Source of the DNA: Fratercula arctica
Taxonomy: Eukaryota; Chordata; Aves; Charadriiformes; Alcidae
Direction: 5' to 3'
NCBI GenBank assembly: GCA_947846985.1
Contig: CANTUZ010000001.1
Location: 39,084,727 to 39,148,726, forward strand
DNA length: 64,000 bases
This document shows positions 1-11,084 of this stretch, piece by piece (within the stretch, counting starts at the first letter, position 1; each line of letters opens with the position of its first letter). Below the pieces are notes generated by a model, which made no database searches, was not told the origin of the DNA, and worked only from the letters and a program-made list of their open reading frames with translations. The position numbers and the translations under genes were made by a program.

Positions 1-133
1 AAAACAAGGAGGTCACACCAAACTCTTGGGAATGGTCCTCAACATATATTACCCTCCACACACATTATCTGCGATATATAGTGCCAGTTAGTCCAAGCAA
101 AACCACATGTGGGATCAGGCTAACAGTTAATAG
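1..133. other. Unassigned left edge of window
   Basis: No open frame or repeat is recognised here. It flanks the 5' truncation point of the first CR1 copy. Confidence 0.4.
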
Positions 134-1703
134 GTCTATGGGACCGGATGGGCACACAAGTCTATGGGACCAGATGGGTTACATCCAAGAGTGCTGAAAG
201 GATTGGCAGACATGCTCGCCAAGCCACTTTCCATTATCTACCTGAAGTCATGGCTAACCAGGGAGGTCCCAATGGACTGGAGGGTAGCAAATGTAGCACC
301 TATCTACAAGAAAGGCAGAAAGGAGGATCCAGGAAACTATAGACCTGTCAGTCTGACCTCGGTAGCAGGGCATGTCATGGAGCAGATCATCTTGAGTGCC
401 ATTACAAGTCATATAATGGACAAGCAGGGGATCAGGCCTAGTCAGCATGGGTTTACGAAAAGCAGGTCCTGCCTGACGAACCTGATCTCCTTCTATGACA
501 AGATGACCTGATTATTGGATGAGGGAAAGGCTGTGAACATTGCCTACCTAGATTTTCAAAAAGCATTTGACACTGTCCCCCATAGAATTCTCATGAAAAA
601 ACTGGCAGCTCATGGCCTGGATGAGCATACGATCTGCTGGATCAAGCACTGGCTGGATGGACAGTCCCAAAGAGTGGTGGTCAGTGGAGTTAAATCCAGC
701 TGGCGGCCGGTCACAAGTGGTGTCCCTCAGGGCTCGGGGTTGGGACCATTTCTGTTTAACGTCTTTATTGATGACCTTGATAAGGACATAGAGTGTATCA
801 TCAGTAAGTTTGCAGATGACACCAAGTTAAGCGGGAGTGTTGATCTACATGAGGATAGGGAGGCTCTACAGAGAGACTTGGATAGATTGGACCGATGGGC
901 CAACACTAATGGAATGTGCTTCAACAAGGCCAAGTGCCGGGTCCTGCACTTGGGTCACAACAACCCCATGCATCGCTACAGGCTTGGGGAAGTGTGACTG
1001 GAGAGCTGCCTGGTAGAAAAGGACCTGGGGGTTCTCATCGACAAACGGCTGAATATAAGCCAGCAGTGTGCCCAGGTGGCCAAGAAAGCCCATGGCATCC
1101 TGGCTTGTATTAGAAATAGTGTGACCAGCAGAAGGAGGGAGGTGATTGTCCCCCTGTACTCAGTACCAGTGAGGCCACACTTTGAGTATTGTGTCCAGTT
1201 TTGGGCACCTCAATATGAGAGAGATATTGAGGTGCTGGAGCGAGTGCAGAGGAGGGCAACGAAGCTGGTGAAGGGCCTGGAATAAATCTTATGCGGAGCA
1301 ATTGAAGGAGCTGGGACTGTTTAGTTTGAGGAAGAGGAGGCTGAGGGGAGACCTCATCACTCTCTACAACTACTTGAAAGGACATTGTAGAGAGGTTGGT
1401 GCTGGTCTCCTCTCACAGGTAATTAGCAATAGAACAAGAGGGAATGGCTTCAAGCTGCAACAGGGTAGGTTTAGGCTGGACATTAGGAAAAAATTCTTCA
1501 CAGAAAGAGTGGTTAGACACTGGAATAGGCTGCCCAGGGAGGTGGTGGAGTCACCGACCCTGAATGTGTTGAAGAGTTGTTTAGATGTGGTGTTAGGGGA
1601 TATGGTGTAAGGGAGAACTTTGTAGAGTAGGGGTGATGGTTGGACTCGATGATCCCAAGGGTCTTTTCCAACCTAAATGATTCTATGATTCTATGATTCT
1701 GTG
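134..1703 (+). mobile_element. CR1 LINE copy A, 5' truncated
   Basis: This is a plus-strand CR1 retrotransposon copy. It begins inside ORF2 at the start of the RT domain and runs through the RT palm, the C-terminal region and a short 3' UTR. The 3' end is sharp: three 8-mers (ATTCTATG, ATTCTATG, ATTCTGTG) at 1680-1703, the CR1 hallmark that replaces a poly-A tail. The endonuclease domain and ORF1 are missing, as in most CR1 insertions, which arise by incomplete reverse transcription. The 5' edge is marked by a 26-bp local duplication. The next CR1 copy (1977-2803) lies in the opposite orientation, tail to tail. Confidence 0.95.
164..1610 (+). pseudogene. CR1 ORF2 reverse transcriptase remnant, copy A
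   Basis: This decayed RT would have copied CR1 RNA at a nicked target. The frame opens with MGPDGLHPRVLKGLAD, then shows motif A ([13 protein letters not shown]), motif B ([11 protein letters not shown]) and motif C FADDT at 809-823, so the palm catalytic residues survive. It is broken by in-frame TGA codons at 509-511 (from a Cys codon) and 995-997 (from Trp). A single-base loss near 1283-1290 gives TAA and moves the rest, [16 protein letters not shown], into another frame ending at 1610. The endonuclease is absent. It cannot be functional. Confidence 0.93.
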
Positions 1704-1976
1704 GTATGACAGTTTACGAGCCAGTGCTTGAGCACATGATCTGACACTGGTGGGTGTGTCCTTTATTTGTTTTTAAATGGGATAAGTGTGTGATATCTAA
1801 GACTTACTGTATGCCATTTGAACCATTCTGCTCAGATGAGGCAGGTTTTAAAAGTTATCATGACAGAGTTAAGTACTCTTTTGGCAGCCTCTCTAGATCT
1901 TACCTTTTAAGATTTCTTTATGAAAGCTTAGGCTGTATAGATTCATAACAGCGGAGAGACGGAAAACTGTTTTGAT
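1704..1976. other. Spacer between two tail-to-tail CR1 copies
   Basis: This is unique AT-rich sequence separating the 3' tails of copies A and B. An open stretch on the plus strand (1754-1948) has no recognisable protein feature. Confidence 0.5.
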
Positions 1977-2803
1977 CACAGAATCACAGAATGATAGGTT
2001 TGGAAGGGACCTCTGGACATCATCTAGTCCAACCCCCCTGCCAGAGCAGGGTCACCTACAGCAGGTTGCACAGGAACGTGTCCAGGCGGGTTTTGAATGC
2101 CTCCAGAGATGGAGACTCCACCACCTCTCTGGGCAGCCTGTTCCAGTGCTCTATCACCCTCAAAGTAAAGAAGTTCTTCCTCGTGTTTAGGTGGAACTTC
2201 CTTTGTTCAAGTTTGTGCCCATTACCCCTTGTCCTGTCACTGGGCACTGCTGAAAAGAGCCTGGTCCCATCCTCCTGACACCCATCCTTTAAGTATTTAT
2301 AAGCATTAATAAGATCCCTCCTCAGCTGTCTTTTTTCCAGACTGAAGAGACCCAAATCCCTCAGCCTTTCTTCATAAGAGAGGTGTTCCAGTCCCCTAAT
2401 CAACTTCGTAGTCCTTTGCTGTACCCTCTCCAGCAGTTCCCTGTCCTTGAACCGGGGAGCCCGGAACTTGTACTCCAGGTGTGGCCTCACCAGGGCAGAG
2501 TAGAGGGGGAGGATGACCTCCCTTGACCTGCTGGCCACACTCTTCTTGATGCACCCCAGGATGCCATTGGCCTTTTTGTCCACAAAGGCACATTGCTGGC
2601 TCATGGTCATCCTGTTGTCCACCAGGATTCCCAGGTCTCTTTCCACCGAGCTGCTCTCCTGAAGGTCAGCCCCCAACCTGTACTGGTGCATGGGGTTATT
2701 CCTCCCCATTCATAAGGTTTCTCTCCGCCCAACTCTCCAGCCTGTCCAGGTCTCGCTGTATGGTGGCACAGCCTTCTGGTGTGTCAGCCACCTCTCCCAC
2801 TAG
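1977..2803 (-). mobile_element. CR1 LINE copy B, 5' truncated
   Basis: This is a minus-strand CR1 copy. Its 3' end is at the low coordinate, with two reversed 8-mers (CACAGAAT) at 1977-1992 followed by the usual CR1 3' UTR. It covers the ORF2 region downstream of the RT catalytic centre. Near 2705-2712 the frame jumps from the RNLM region to GRNNPMHQ, suggesting loss of about 30 bases relative to the other copies here. The 5' end fades near 2803, after a VADTPEGCA-type segment. Confidence 0.93.
2056..2709 (-). pseudogene. CR1 ORF2 C-terminal region, copy B (217 codons open)
   Basis: This fragment encodes the C-terminal part of the CR1 RT protein, beyond the palm. It is the longest uninterrupted CR1 frame in the window. 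Recognisable segments in order are [74 protein letters not shown], and [18 protein letters not shown] before the natural stop. The absence of stops over 217 codons suggests a younger insertion than most neighbours. It lacks motifs A-C and the endonuclease, so it has no activity. Its ATG start is only the first Met of the open stretch, not a real initiation site. Confidence 0.9.
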
Positions 2804-3461
2804 AAGGAGGTACTGCTTCACACAACATCTTGTCAAGAAGATGCTGTTGATAACAAAGCTGTTGGAGACTCAAAAAGGAACTAAGCAAATTCATGGAAGA
2901 AAAAAAAAGAAATCACAAAAGGTTATACCATTTATTGTGTGAAAAGTGACTAAACTACTACTTGATGGGAACTATTACTATGTACTTGTCTGTTCTCATA
3001 TCCTATGCCACTGATCAATGCTGGACAAATGTCACCAGGCCAAACAAGTATTTTGTTGACCTCCTATTGCCATCCTAGTATTAATATTCATCTTGCAATT
3101 TTTATAACTATGCATATCAAATTTTCACAAATGGTTTAAATTGACTTACTTCAGATCCTACAATATTCTGCTGGTTGAAAACTTAACACTGTGACTGTCT
3201 TGTTTTGTGTGATTATCCTTGCATTTGTGTTAAGAGCTTAGACAAAGCAACATTTTTCATTAACTTAATTATAAACGATGAAACAAAATGTGACACACTT
3301 TGCAAAGCTAAAATGCAAAAAAAAAAAAAAAATATACTGTGGAAAATAATTGCTGAGGTATTTCAACATAACAATTAAATTCACAGGACAAAAACATTTT
3401 CCAGACTGCCAAGCAAATAAATGCCTATAAGGACATGCAATATTATAGGAACTGCTGGGTT

Positions 3462-3541
3462 GGTGTTTTTTGGTTTGTCTTTGTTTGGTTTTGTTTGGTT
3501 GGTTTTTGGGTTTTTTGTTTGTTTGTTTGGTTGGTTTTTTT
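3462..3541. repeat. G/T-rich low-complexity tract
   Basis: The top strand is an irregular run of TTTGG, GTTTG and TTTTT units with almost no A or C. It may derive from an expanded poly-T or from simple slippage. Confidence 0.75.
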
Positions 3542-4168
3542 TCCTGAAGTGGAAGTTTAATACATTTGCTTACTGAGGGCCTAAAGCTACTCTAAAATGG
3601 AGAGTGTGGTCACCATATATGATAGGATGTAATTGTAAAATTAACTTAATCATCTGGTCAGCATTTTGGGGGGCAGCTCTCTTTTCATCAAGATCAACTC
3701 ACTAGCTCAAACAAATCATTATTTTATCGATGTGATTTTAGAAGTGGTGTTACAAGTAACCTAATTAAAAACTGAATGCATTTATCACCTAGGCAGGCTG
3801 AGGTGCAATAGTCTTCTTGTTGGCTCTTGTGAACAAATTAGAAGTGATAATTCAAAGCATTTTTAGTAATACTGACAGGGTGGGGATTTTTTGCCTACTT
3901 CTAGCCATATTAAAACAATGAACAAAAAACCCCACACTACATAAATATGTATGCTTATATCATGTGTGAATATTGAGAGTCCCTGCCTTTTCATTTTGGT
4001 TTGGTTTCTCCATTAAATGTAAAAGGAATGAAACTGTATGAAAGGACAGAGTAAAGGCAGAAGACGAAGAATGCCTATTTTGAAGTTCATTTATGACATA
4101 AAAAAATAAGATTATAATATCATCTTGCAGAATTGGCTTATTACCAGGAGCAAATATTTATCACTCTT

Positions 4169-4170
<2 letters not shown>

Positions 4171-4203
<33 letters not shown>
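4171..4203. repeat. Poly-T run, 33 bases
   Basis: This is an unbroken run of 33 T. No LINE or SINE body was recognised next to it, so it cannot be called a retroposon tail. Confidence 0.85.
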
Positions 4204-4207
<4 letters not shown>

Positions 4208-5261
4208 ATTATTTCGCTTCAGATTCTATCTCTGTTTTCACTATTATAACATTTATAATGTAGTGGTTCCTATGTATGAACTTCTATTAGGTGAATTTTT
4301 TTTTGCATTTATACCATAATTTGTGATACATGTGTTGACTTTATACCTGTTAGAGTCTCCAGCAAAATCAGAGGCAGGATGTCTCTGAAAGATTGGATGG
4401 AGTATACTCTCAATGGAAGTGGAAGGAACGTTCCATGCAGACATTGCATTATAAGCAGAAGAGAAAAACAGTTTAGGCTCGTTCTTCTTTAGTGCATTCA
4501 GAAAACTCAGCTTAGAGTTTATGTATGGACAACACATTTTCCCCAAAATTCTTTTGTTGATCACAGTTAGAGTCAAAATTCTGGGCTAAGGACACCTTTG
4601 ATTTGACCCTTAGCAGTCATGTATAAGACAGAAGCATGTTGTCATAATTGGAGCATTTGAATAAAATAAGAGCAGTTCTAAACTCTTGTACTCTTAACCA
4701 ATATTACCCACAGTCCAGCTGCTAAACCACAAACCTTAACTCGTTCAATACTATGCCCCCATCCACTGAAAAAGTAGAAGTCTGTGGAGGGGCAACAGTG
4801 AGATTTAAGTTATTTTGATTCAACAAACATCAGGCATAAAGGGAAATATTACTGAAGTGGCTCCAGCTGCAATGGTGGTGCTTTCAAAGCTTTTTCCATT
4901 CACTCCTGAGGCACATTGCCAATTCTTTTCTCCTTTTCATAAGCTGTCAGAAAGTCATGCAAGTGTACAGTGTTTTATATTTACTACAAGGTAACAGTTA
5001 GGCAGCTGAAACCCTTTGAACAACAAGTTCCATAGTATTTATCACAATTAATTAAAGGGAAAGAACAGAGTGGAAACATGTGTAACCTTCATCAGGTTCA
5101 AAGAGAGTAGGTTGATGTTTTAACGATTTTCTTACTGTTCCAAAAACCAGATCATAGGTAGTTCAGAGAGAATTAAGGCTCTTTTAATAACAAATGAGAG
5201 ATTTTGAAGCTGTATTGCAGCTACCCATCAAACCCCAGTTCCCCTCCCCAACTTTTCCCTC

Positions 5262-5462
5262 ATAATGCTTAGCGCTTACACAGCACTTCTCATCTTCAAA
5301 GTGCTTCACAACACATTAACTAATTAATCCTTTGAGCACCCCTAAGAGATTAGTAGAAAACGATGTGATCTCTGGCAGCCGTGTGAGAGCCTTGAGCAAG
5401 GCAATGAATCCTGCATCCAATAGGGATTACACTCAAGGTCTCCTGAAGTCTGAAGCACCCTG
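5262..5462 (+). repeat. CORE-SINE/MIR-like ancient SINE fossil
   Basis: The segment resembles the amniote MIR/CORE-SINE 3' region. It has CACTTCTCATCTTCAAAG followed by a GTGCTTCACAA-type element and ACATTAACTAATTAATCC, then a GAGCACCCCTAAGAG piece. A later part at about 5400-5450 resembles the 'gggatt-a-actcaaggtctcctga' end of such SINEs. It is heavily mutated. Family assignment is from memory of the consensus, so exact subfamily and edges are uncertain. Confidence 0.55.
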
Positions 5463-7069
5463 AACTTATATTCTGTTGAAAACTTAAAGAAAATGTAAAA
5501 TTATTTAAAGAGTAAAAAGCCACATTCAAAAGGGATAGGTGGAATTGAAGGACATAGTTAAAATTTACAGTCTGGAATAAACTTACTATTACTCCCTAAG
5601 CAGTATCTCTTATTCATCCTATAAAATCTATATACTCATATAATAGGATCTTTATGTACCTGTAACTATCCTACTTGAGAAATTAGAGTCCTAGCTTCTG
5701 TCTAAACCCTGCTACTTACAATTACAATAGTAAAGTAAACAGGATCAGGGTACAGGATTCAGCACTGACATGTACTTCTCCATAATGCTAAAATCTTTGT
5801 TCAATACCTGCTGGCCCTTTTTTCTAAGGCCAATTTATACTCTTATAAAAATATGAAGCTTTGCTGTCAGCGACGCAGTTTGAATGCAACCATTGTATTC
5901 TAAGAGGTAAGAGAATTAATTTTGCAGGAATAGGTATTTCCAAGCCCCAAGACTAGAGAATGAACCCTGATCCGATTCTGTTATTAAGGTGGATGTCATC
6001 CATTGCAATAGTCATCCATTGCAAAAACATAACAATACCATAACAAAGGTCCTGAATGCCTGATCTGATGCAGAGAATATTCTCAGTGTACTTCAAGAAG
6101 GTTGCTTCGTAAGAGGCTGTCATAGCTGCAGGAGTGGCAATCCACCTTACAATAGCCTGACCACTTGGTTTTGTAGTCATGCTTATACCTATATGATCTT
6201 CTCTTATTTTGCAGAAACATCAAGAGAAGGAAAGGAGGCAAGTGATTTCCCAGAATACTCAATAAAGTGGTGGTCACAGAGCACTTGTAAAATACCTGGC
6301 TTTTAAATAAATCTAGGTTTACAATTCCCAGTTCTGGCATGAGTGTTCTGCATTAAAGATATCATCCTTTTCTTTCTTGGAATAGTGTTGGAAATACTGA
6401 GTCTTGAACAAGTCTTGCAGAGCAAATCTGTAGAATTCTGTCCTGCAAGGTTTTTTTCTCAACAGTGAATTTTGAACAAAAGGAAATTTTTCTTGAAGAC
6501 TCATTTTTTTGGGTTGTAGTCCCCAGAGAATGGCAGGAACTTGGATTTCCCTTGGTGCTCAATATTTCCTACTGGCTATCTCTAGAAAGCTCTCATACAA
6601 TTGTTTTGCCCCTCTGAAATGCCTAGCTCCTCTCATATACTCTCCAGGGAGATTTAGATACCTACTTTCAGGTTTTCAGTTCAGTGCTGAGGGACAAGCA
6701 CCTAAAATGTAAATACGTGCTGCCTGATAACTGCTGCTCAGTCGTCACATAACCTCCTGTGCGCGTGCAGCTCCAACTAATGCCAATGTTCATTGTGCTT
6801 TAGTTTGTTCAAGGGACTAGAAACTGCTAAGGAGGATGTCTCAAACTGCTAAGACTGTGAATACCATTTGAAGTAACACAGATTCAGAATGCATTATAAT
6901 CAGCTCTGTGAGTTTGTGTTTAGACATGTACTTTTCTCACATTCTTTTCTCCTTTCTTTCTCTCAAGGTATTGTATTTATTTATTAGATATAAAATACGA
7001 TTTGCTGGATGGTTTTACATGAACATAATTGTCTTCATTCCTACCAAAAAGCATACCATCATATCACAC
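5463..7069. other. Unique AT-rich sequence, no gene seen
   Basis: Several short open stretches of 61-85 codons lie on the minus strand between 5953 and 6562 in overlapping frames. None shows a domain, signal peptide or codon pattern that would support a gene. Confidence 0.55.
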
Positions 7070-7258
7070 CACACCATATTGTGAAAAACTTTTTTTATGT
7101 AGGAGTGGCCAGACACTGGAACAGATTGTCTGGAGAGGCTGTGGAATCTCCATCCTTGGGGGATATTCAAAACATGACTGAACACCATTATGAGTTACCT
7201 CCTCCAGCTGACCTGCTTTCCAGAGATTACTTCCAATCTCAGCTATTCTGTGATTCTG
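7070..7258 (+). mobile_element. Old CR1 LINE 3' fragment C
   Basis: This is a short plus-strand CR1 tail. The translation includes VKNFFYVGVARHWNRLSG and EAVESPSLGD, the conserved end of CR1 ORF2. The element closes with ATTCTGTG and ATTCTG at 7245-7258. The region between the coding remnant and the tail is diverged, indicating an older insertion than copies A or B. Confidence 0.8.
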
Positions 7259-7696
7259 CTTACAGTTTAGAATTTAAGCTGGGCATTTTCTGAAGAAAAG
7301 GAGAGCAAAAGACTGCAGCATATTCTACCACAGAGCTTAGTTCTGAGTTTGGGGGGTATTTTTTTTTTTTTTTATTTTTATTATTATTTATTTGTTTCTG
7401 ATTAAGTATGTCTGCTTTCTAATAAGATTAACTCTATTGACTGCAAATGTAGTTTTTCACTGAGTGTAATGAAAATTTAGACAAATAGTACACACACAGA
7501 AAAAATAAATTTTTGACAGAAAACTTGTTTTGGCTACTGCTGAGCAGTGCTTACACAGCACCAAGGCTGTCTCTCCAACATTCCTCCCCCTCACCAGCAG
7601 GCTGGGGGTAAGCAAGATCTTGGGAGGGGACATAGCCAGGACAGCTGATCCAAAGTGACCAAAGGGATATTCCATGCCATATGATGGCTGCTCAGC

Positions 7697-7705
7697 AATA
7701 AAAGC
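7697..7705 (+). promoter_or_regulatory. Putative TATA element of ERVL-like LTR
   Basis: AATAAAAGC lies in the middle of the LTR, where the U3 promoter is expected and about 190 bases before the poly-A signal. Present activity is unknown. Confidence 0.45.
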
Positions 7706-7888
7706 TAAGAGAAAGGAGGAAGAGGGGGGCACATTCATTATTTACAATGTTTGTCTTCCAGAGCAAGTGCTATGTGTACTGAACGTCTACTTCGCGGGGA
7801 AATGTCTGGACATTGCCTGCTGATGGGAAGTAGAGAATAAAATCTTTAATTTTCCTTTGATTCTGCAGGCAGACTTTGCTTTTGCTTT

Positions 7889-7894
7889 ATTAAA
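7889..7894 (+). terminator. Putative LTR polyadenylation signal ATTAAA
   Basis: ATTAAA is followed by a T-rich and G/T-rich stretch, matching the R/U5 layout of an LTR. Confidence 0.45.
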
Positions 7895-8018
7895 CTGTCT
7901 TTATCTTGACCCATGACTTTTTTTCCATCTTATTTTCTCCCTCTCCATCCTGGTGAGGTGTGGAGTAATAGAGCAGCTTGGTGGGCACCTGGTGCCCAGA
8001 TAGTGTCAATCCACCACA

Positions 8019-9251
8019 ATACTTAAATTTAGAGCTGAATTTCATATCAAATGTTGAATTAATCTTCTTTTCTGGAACTAGAATGACTACTGTCACTGCA
8101 TAGGACTATAAGCATCTCTTTTAGGGCCAACAGGTTTTTATTTTCATTATTTTTATTGTGCATCCCAGATTAATGAAGCATACTCTGTACCTTACTAATC
8201 GGTAGGAGTAAGAAACCAAACTTACCTCACAGTAAAAAGTACAGAACACTGACCCACTTAAAGAATAAAATTGGTTTAATTAAGTGTAAGCTATATTTTA
8301 AAATTCAGCTGCCAGGAGTTTTCAATGATAGTCTACTCTTCTACAGAAAGAAAAAAAAAGCTTAAAGGTTAAACAGGTCAACAATGATTTTTACTGAAGA
8401 TTTCTTAAAATGCAAAAAAAAAAAAAAACAAACAAAAAGCCAAACCAACACAAATACAAAACACACAGCTCTATGGTAGACTGCTTAAATTATATGAGAC
8501 TATAAGACAAAGCTTTATATGCCGAGAAACTGAGATGTAACATGCATAAATAAATTTTCAGATAAGGTTATCTGATAAATTCTATTTTTTTCCCTCCTGC
8601 CTAGCCAGGTTTGTAAAAATTTATGGTCTTACATATTGTACAGCACAGCAACAGCATTACCAGATAGTATTCTCATCCTGATTAAACAACATGTTTTTAT
8701 GTGTTTAAATAGGGCTCTTTAACTTTTTTTTTTTTTTCTCATTTTTCTCCTAAGAAAGCAAGCTAGTGAAATATCCATCAGGTCAGTTTTGGGGTTTTTT
8801 TGGTTTTTTTTGTTTTTTTTTTTTTTGTTTTTTTTTTTTTTTTTTAAATATATTTCACTGTATTATGCTATTGATTACTGTAAGAAACCTGTTCCATTTT
8901 AAAGTAACTCAGATAATATTTTAGGTTTTTTAATGGAGCAATGGTCCAGCTCAGTCTCCAAAAGGATCATACTGAAACTGGGCAAAATCCAAGAATATAT
9001 TTGCAACTAAACTCTAGTGCAATTTTTAGCAGAAGTATTTTGTCTTTTGTTAAAAATAGATTCAGGACAACAACAAATATAAAAGAGGTCCATAGGTGAG
9101 TTTTGAAATCCGGAAGCTTAAATTTTGGTTAAGTAATTTTGTTCGCATTTATTCACTTCTTGGACTTCCATTTTTTTCTCCAGCATACATATGTTTTGTT
9201 TAAATATAAAGAATGAATCTTACTGGAACATGAAAATAAAACAGATAAACC

Positions 9252-9282
<31 letters not shown>

Positions 9283-11084
9283 CAAACAAAAAAACACCAA
9301 AACCAACAAAAAACTTTTTTGTTATCTAAAGGCAGGATATTCTCTCTTTCTACATGTAAACCGTATGTCTGTATAGTTGTTCAACTCTCCATAATGAAAT
9401 ACTATCTTTCTCTTTCACATGAAATCTTGTTTATTCCCTGTTTATTTCTTTTTGGATCAGCTGGTGTTTTGAAACACTGCATGGGGATATAAATTTAATA
9501 GACAGATGTCCATTGGTTTAAACACTGAGTTAGAATCCAAGGTATTCAGTTGCTGAAAAATAAGATTAAGAAAAAGATAAAACCTTCTAAATACCTCTGA
9601 AATTCCCTTTCATCCTCTGGATACAAATCTAATGGTTTTGGTTCTGACGTGAAGGATGATATTTCTAATGTTTATGGCAAATTAATTCACTAGAGGAAGG
9701 TGAGTGACAGTGTACTGCCAGCGGTCATGACTTCCTACTTGGGGCTACCACTTAACATCTTGTTTTATTTCTTAATAAATAGAAAACTTTTTCTCAGTTT
9801 GTGATTATGTTCCCTCCAGGGAAACATAGTTAACCCTTCTGTCTGTCTAATTAAAAAAAAATAACAAAATGATGATTAGCTATTCACAATTCCCTTCTAT
9901 CAACTAAATAAAAATAATTTCCAGGCAATTGTTTACTCCTAGTCTGCATTTATGGACTGTAGTACTCTTCCTTTTTCATGTTCATTGTGTGCGTGTCTGC
10001 ATGTACACATGGGTGCGTATACACAACTTACGTATACCTATACCCTCTGTTCTCCCAAACTAACACATGTGTTTTTAAGGACACACAGATTTTTGACTCC
10101 TAATGCAACAGAAAATATATGTAGTACGATTTGAATGCACAGTACAGATAATCATATTCTGCGAAACTAATCAGAAATGAACATTGATAATTTGTAAATG
10201 GAAAATTGTTGGCCTCCTATCTTTCTATTCCTCCTTAAATGTGTATCTGTTCTTGTTCTCTATTTACACTTTAAGGACTAAAATGACTTATGAAAGACCA
10301 AATACCACCTTGCCAGATAAGTATGCAATCAAAAAAAGTGGCAATGTGGTGAGGCATTGAAATATGAATTCAAATTCTCCTTTGTGTTGGAGATAGATTA
10401 CCTCTATTTTTTAGCATTGGGTACTTTTAATAAAGCAGATACCTTGTCCAGAAACATGCCTGCCTCACTGTTCTCCCCTGCTGCTATCTATAACATCAAA
10501 AGAGGGGGAATTTTTTAAGAAAGCAAAAGAAGGAAAATAGAAGAATAAATGGCATGCCTCTGTCTTCTGTAATCAACTAATTTTGAAACCCTTCACTGTG
10601 AAGTGAATGAGAATCTATTACTGCTATCAGTTACTCTATGAACTTAAACACTGGAGGTCTACATTTTGGTCATATAGGAATATAACATGATAACTACTTC
10701 AGAAAAAGAAGTCCTAAGCACTTACTCACCTAGTATAGGTACATAGATTTAAAATTGAAATTAAAAAAAAAATGATATTGGTAGTATCTGATTCTATGTA
10801 ATGCCTTTGGTTAATAACATTAGCTCATCAGGAATAAAACTTGATCTCAATATTCACCACAGTCTCTAAGACTAAACCTACAATTTCTGTTAGAAGAGGC
10901 TGCGATGGGTATCTCATGTCTTCAAAGAAAGAACTACAGAGAGGAAGCAATGAGGGTCAGTCACTGAGCACTCTCTCCAGTGTTGGAAATCTGCAGAACA
11001 CCTATTGTCCAGTGAGGTTTGCTACTTTTCTGTAGTGGGTCTATAAAGTTACAGATATTGCCAAGGCTCACCCAGTTTTCTGAA
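8019..11084. other. AT-rich unique sequence with long homopolymers
   Basis: No gene is recognised. It includes an A run near 8414-8428, a G/T and poly-T block at about 8790-8845 and a 27-base A run at 9252-9278. The 61-codon open stretch over the last is an artefact of lysine codons. Confidence 0.6.
9252..9278. repeat. Poly-A run, 27 bases
   Basis: This is an uninterrupted A run followed by A-rich sequence with scattered C. No associated retroposon body is recognised. Confidence 0.85.

Larger units (their letters stand above)
2804..5261. other. AT-rich unique sequence with simple repeats
   Basis: No gene is recognised. It holds a G/T-rich GGTTT/GTTTG stretch at about 3462-3541, an A run near 3319-3332 and a 33-base T run at 4171-4203. 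A 107-codon open stretch on the minus strand (4253-4576) has no recognisable motif and is probably chance. Confidence 0.6.
7524..8018 (+). mobile_element. Solo LTR, avian ERVL-like endogenous retrovirus
   Basis: This is a partial retroviral LTR in plus orientation. It carries the block typical of an abundant avian ERVL-like LTR family: CTGCTGAGCAGTGCTTACAC, a GGACAGCTGA-type segment, GGGATATTCCATGCCATATG, then an AATAAAAGC promoter element and an ATTAAA signal. It ends with a GTGGGCACCTGGTGCC segment and TCAATCCACCACA, a near-canonical CA terminus. The beginning of U3 is missing. No gag, pol or env sequence is attached, so it is a solo, 5'-shortened LTR. Family naming is from memory. Confidence 0.75.

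Noticed and set aside
4253..4576. 107-codon minus-strand frame
   Set aside because: No motif or homology recognised; composition matches the surrounding AT-rich DNA.
7457..7738. 93-codon minus-strand frame
   Set aside because: It runs antisense through the first ERVL-like LTR and shows no independent protein signal.
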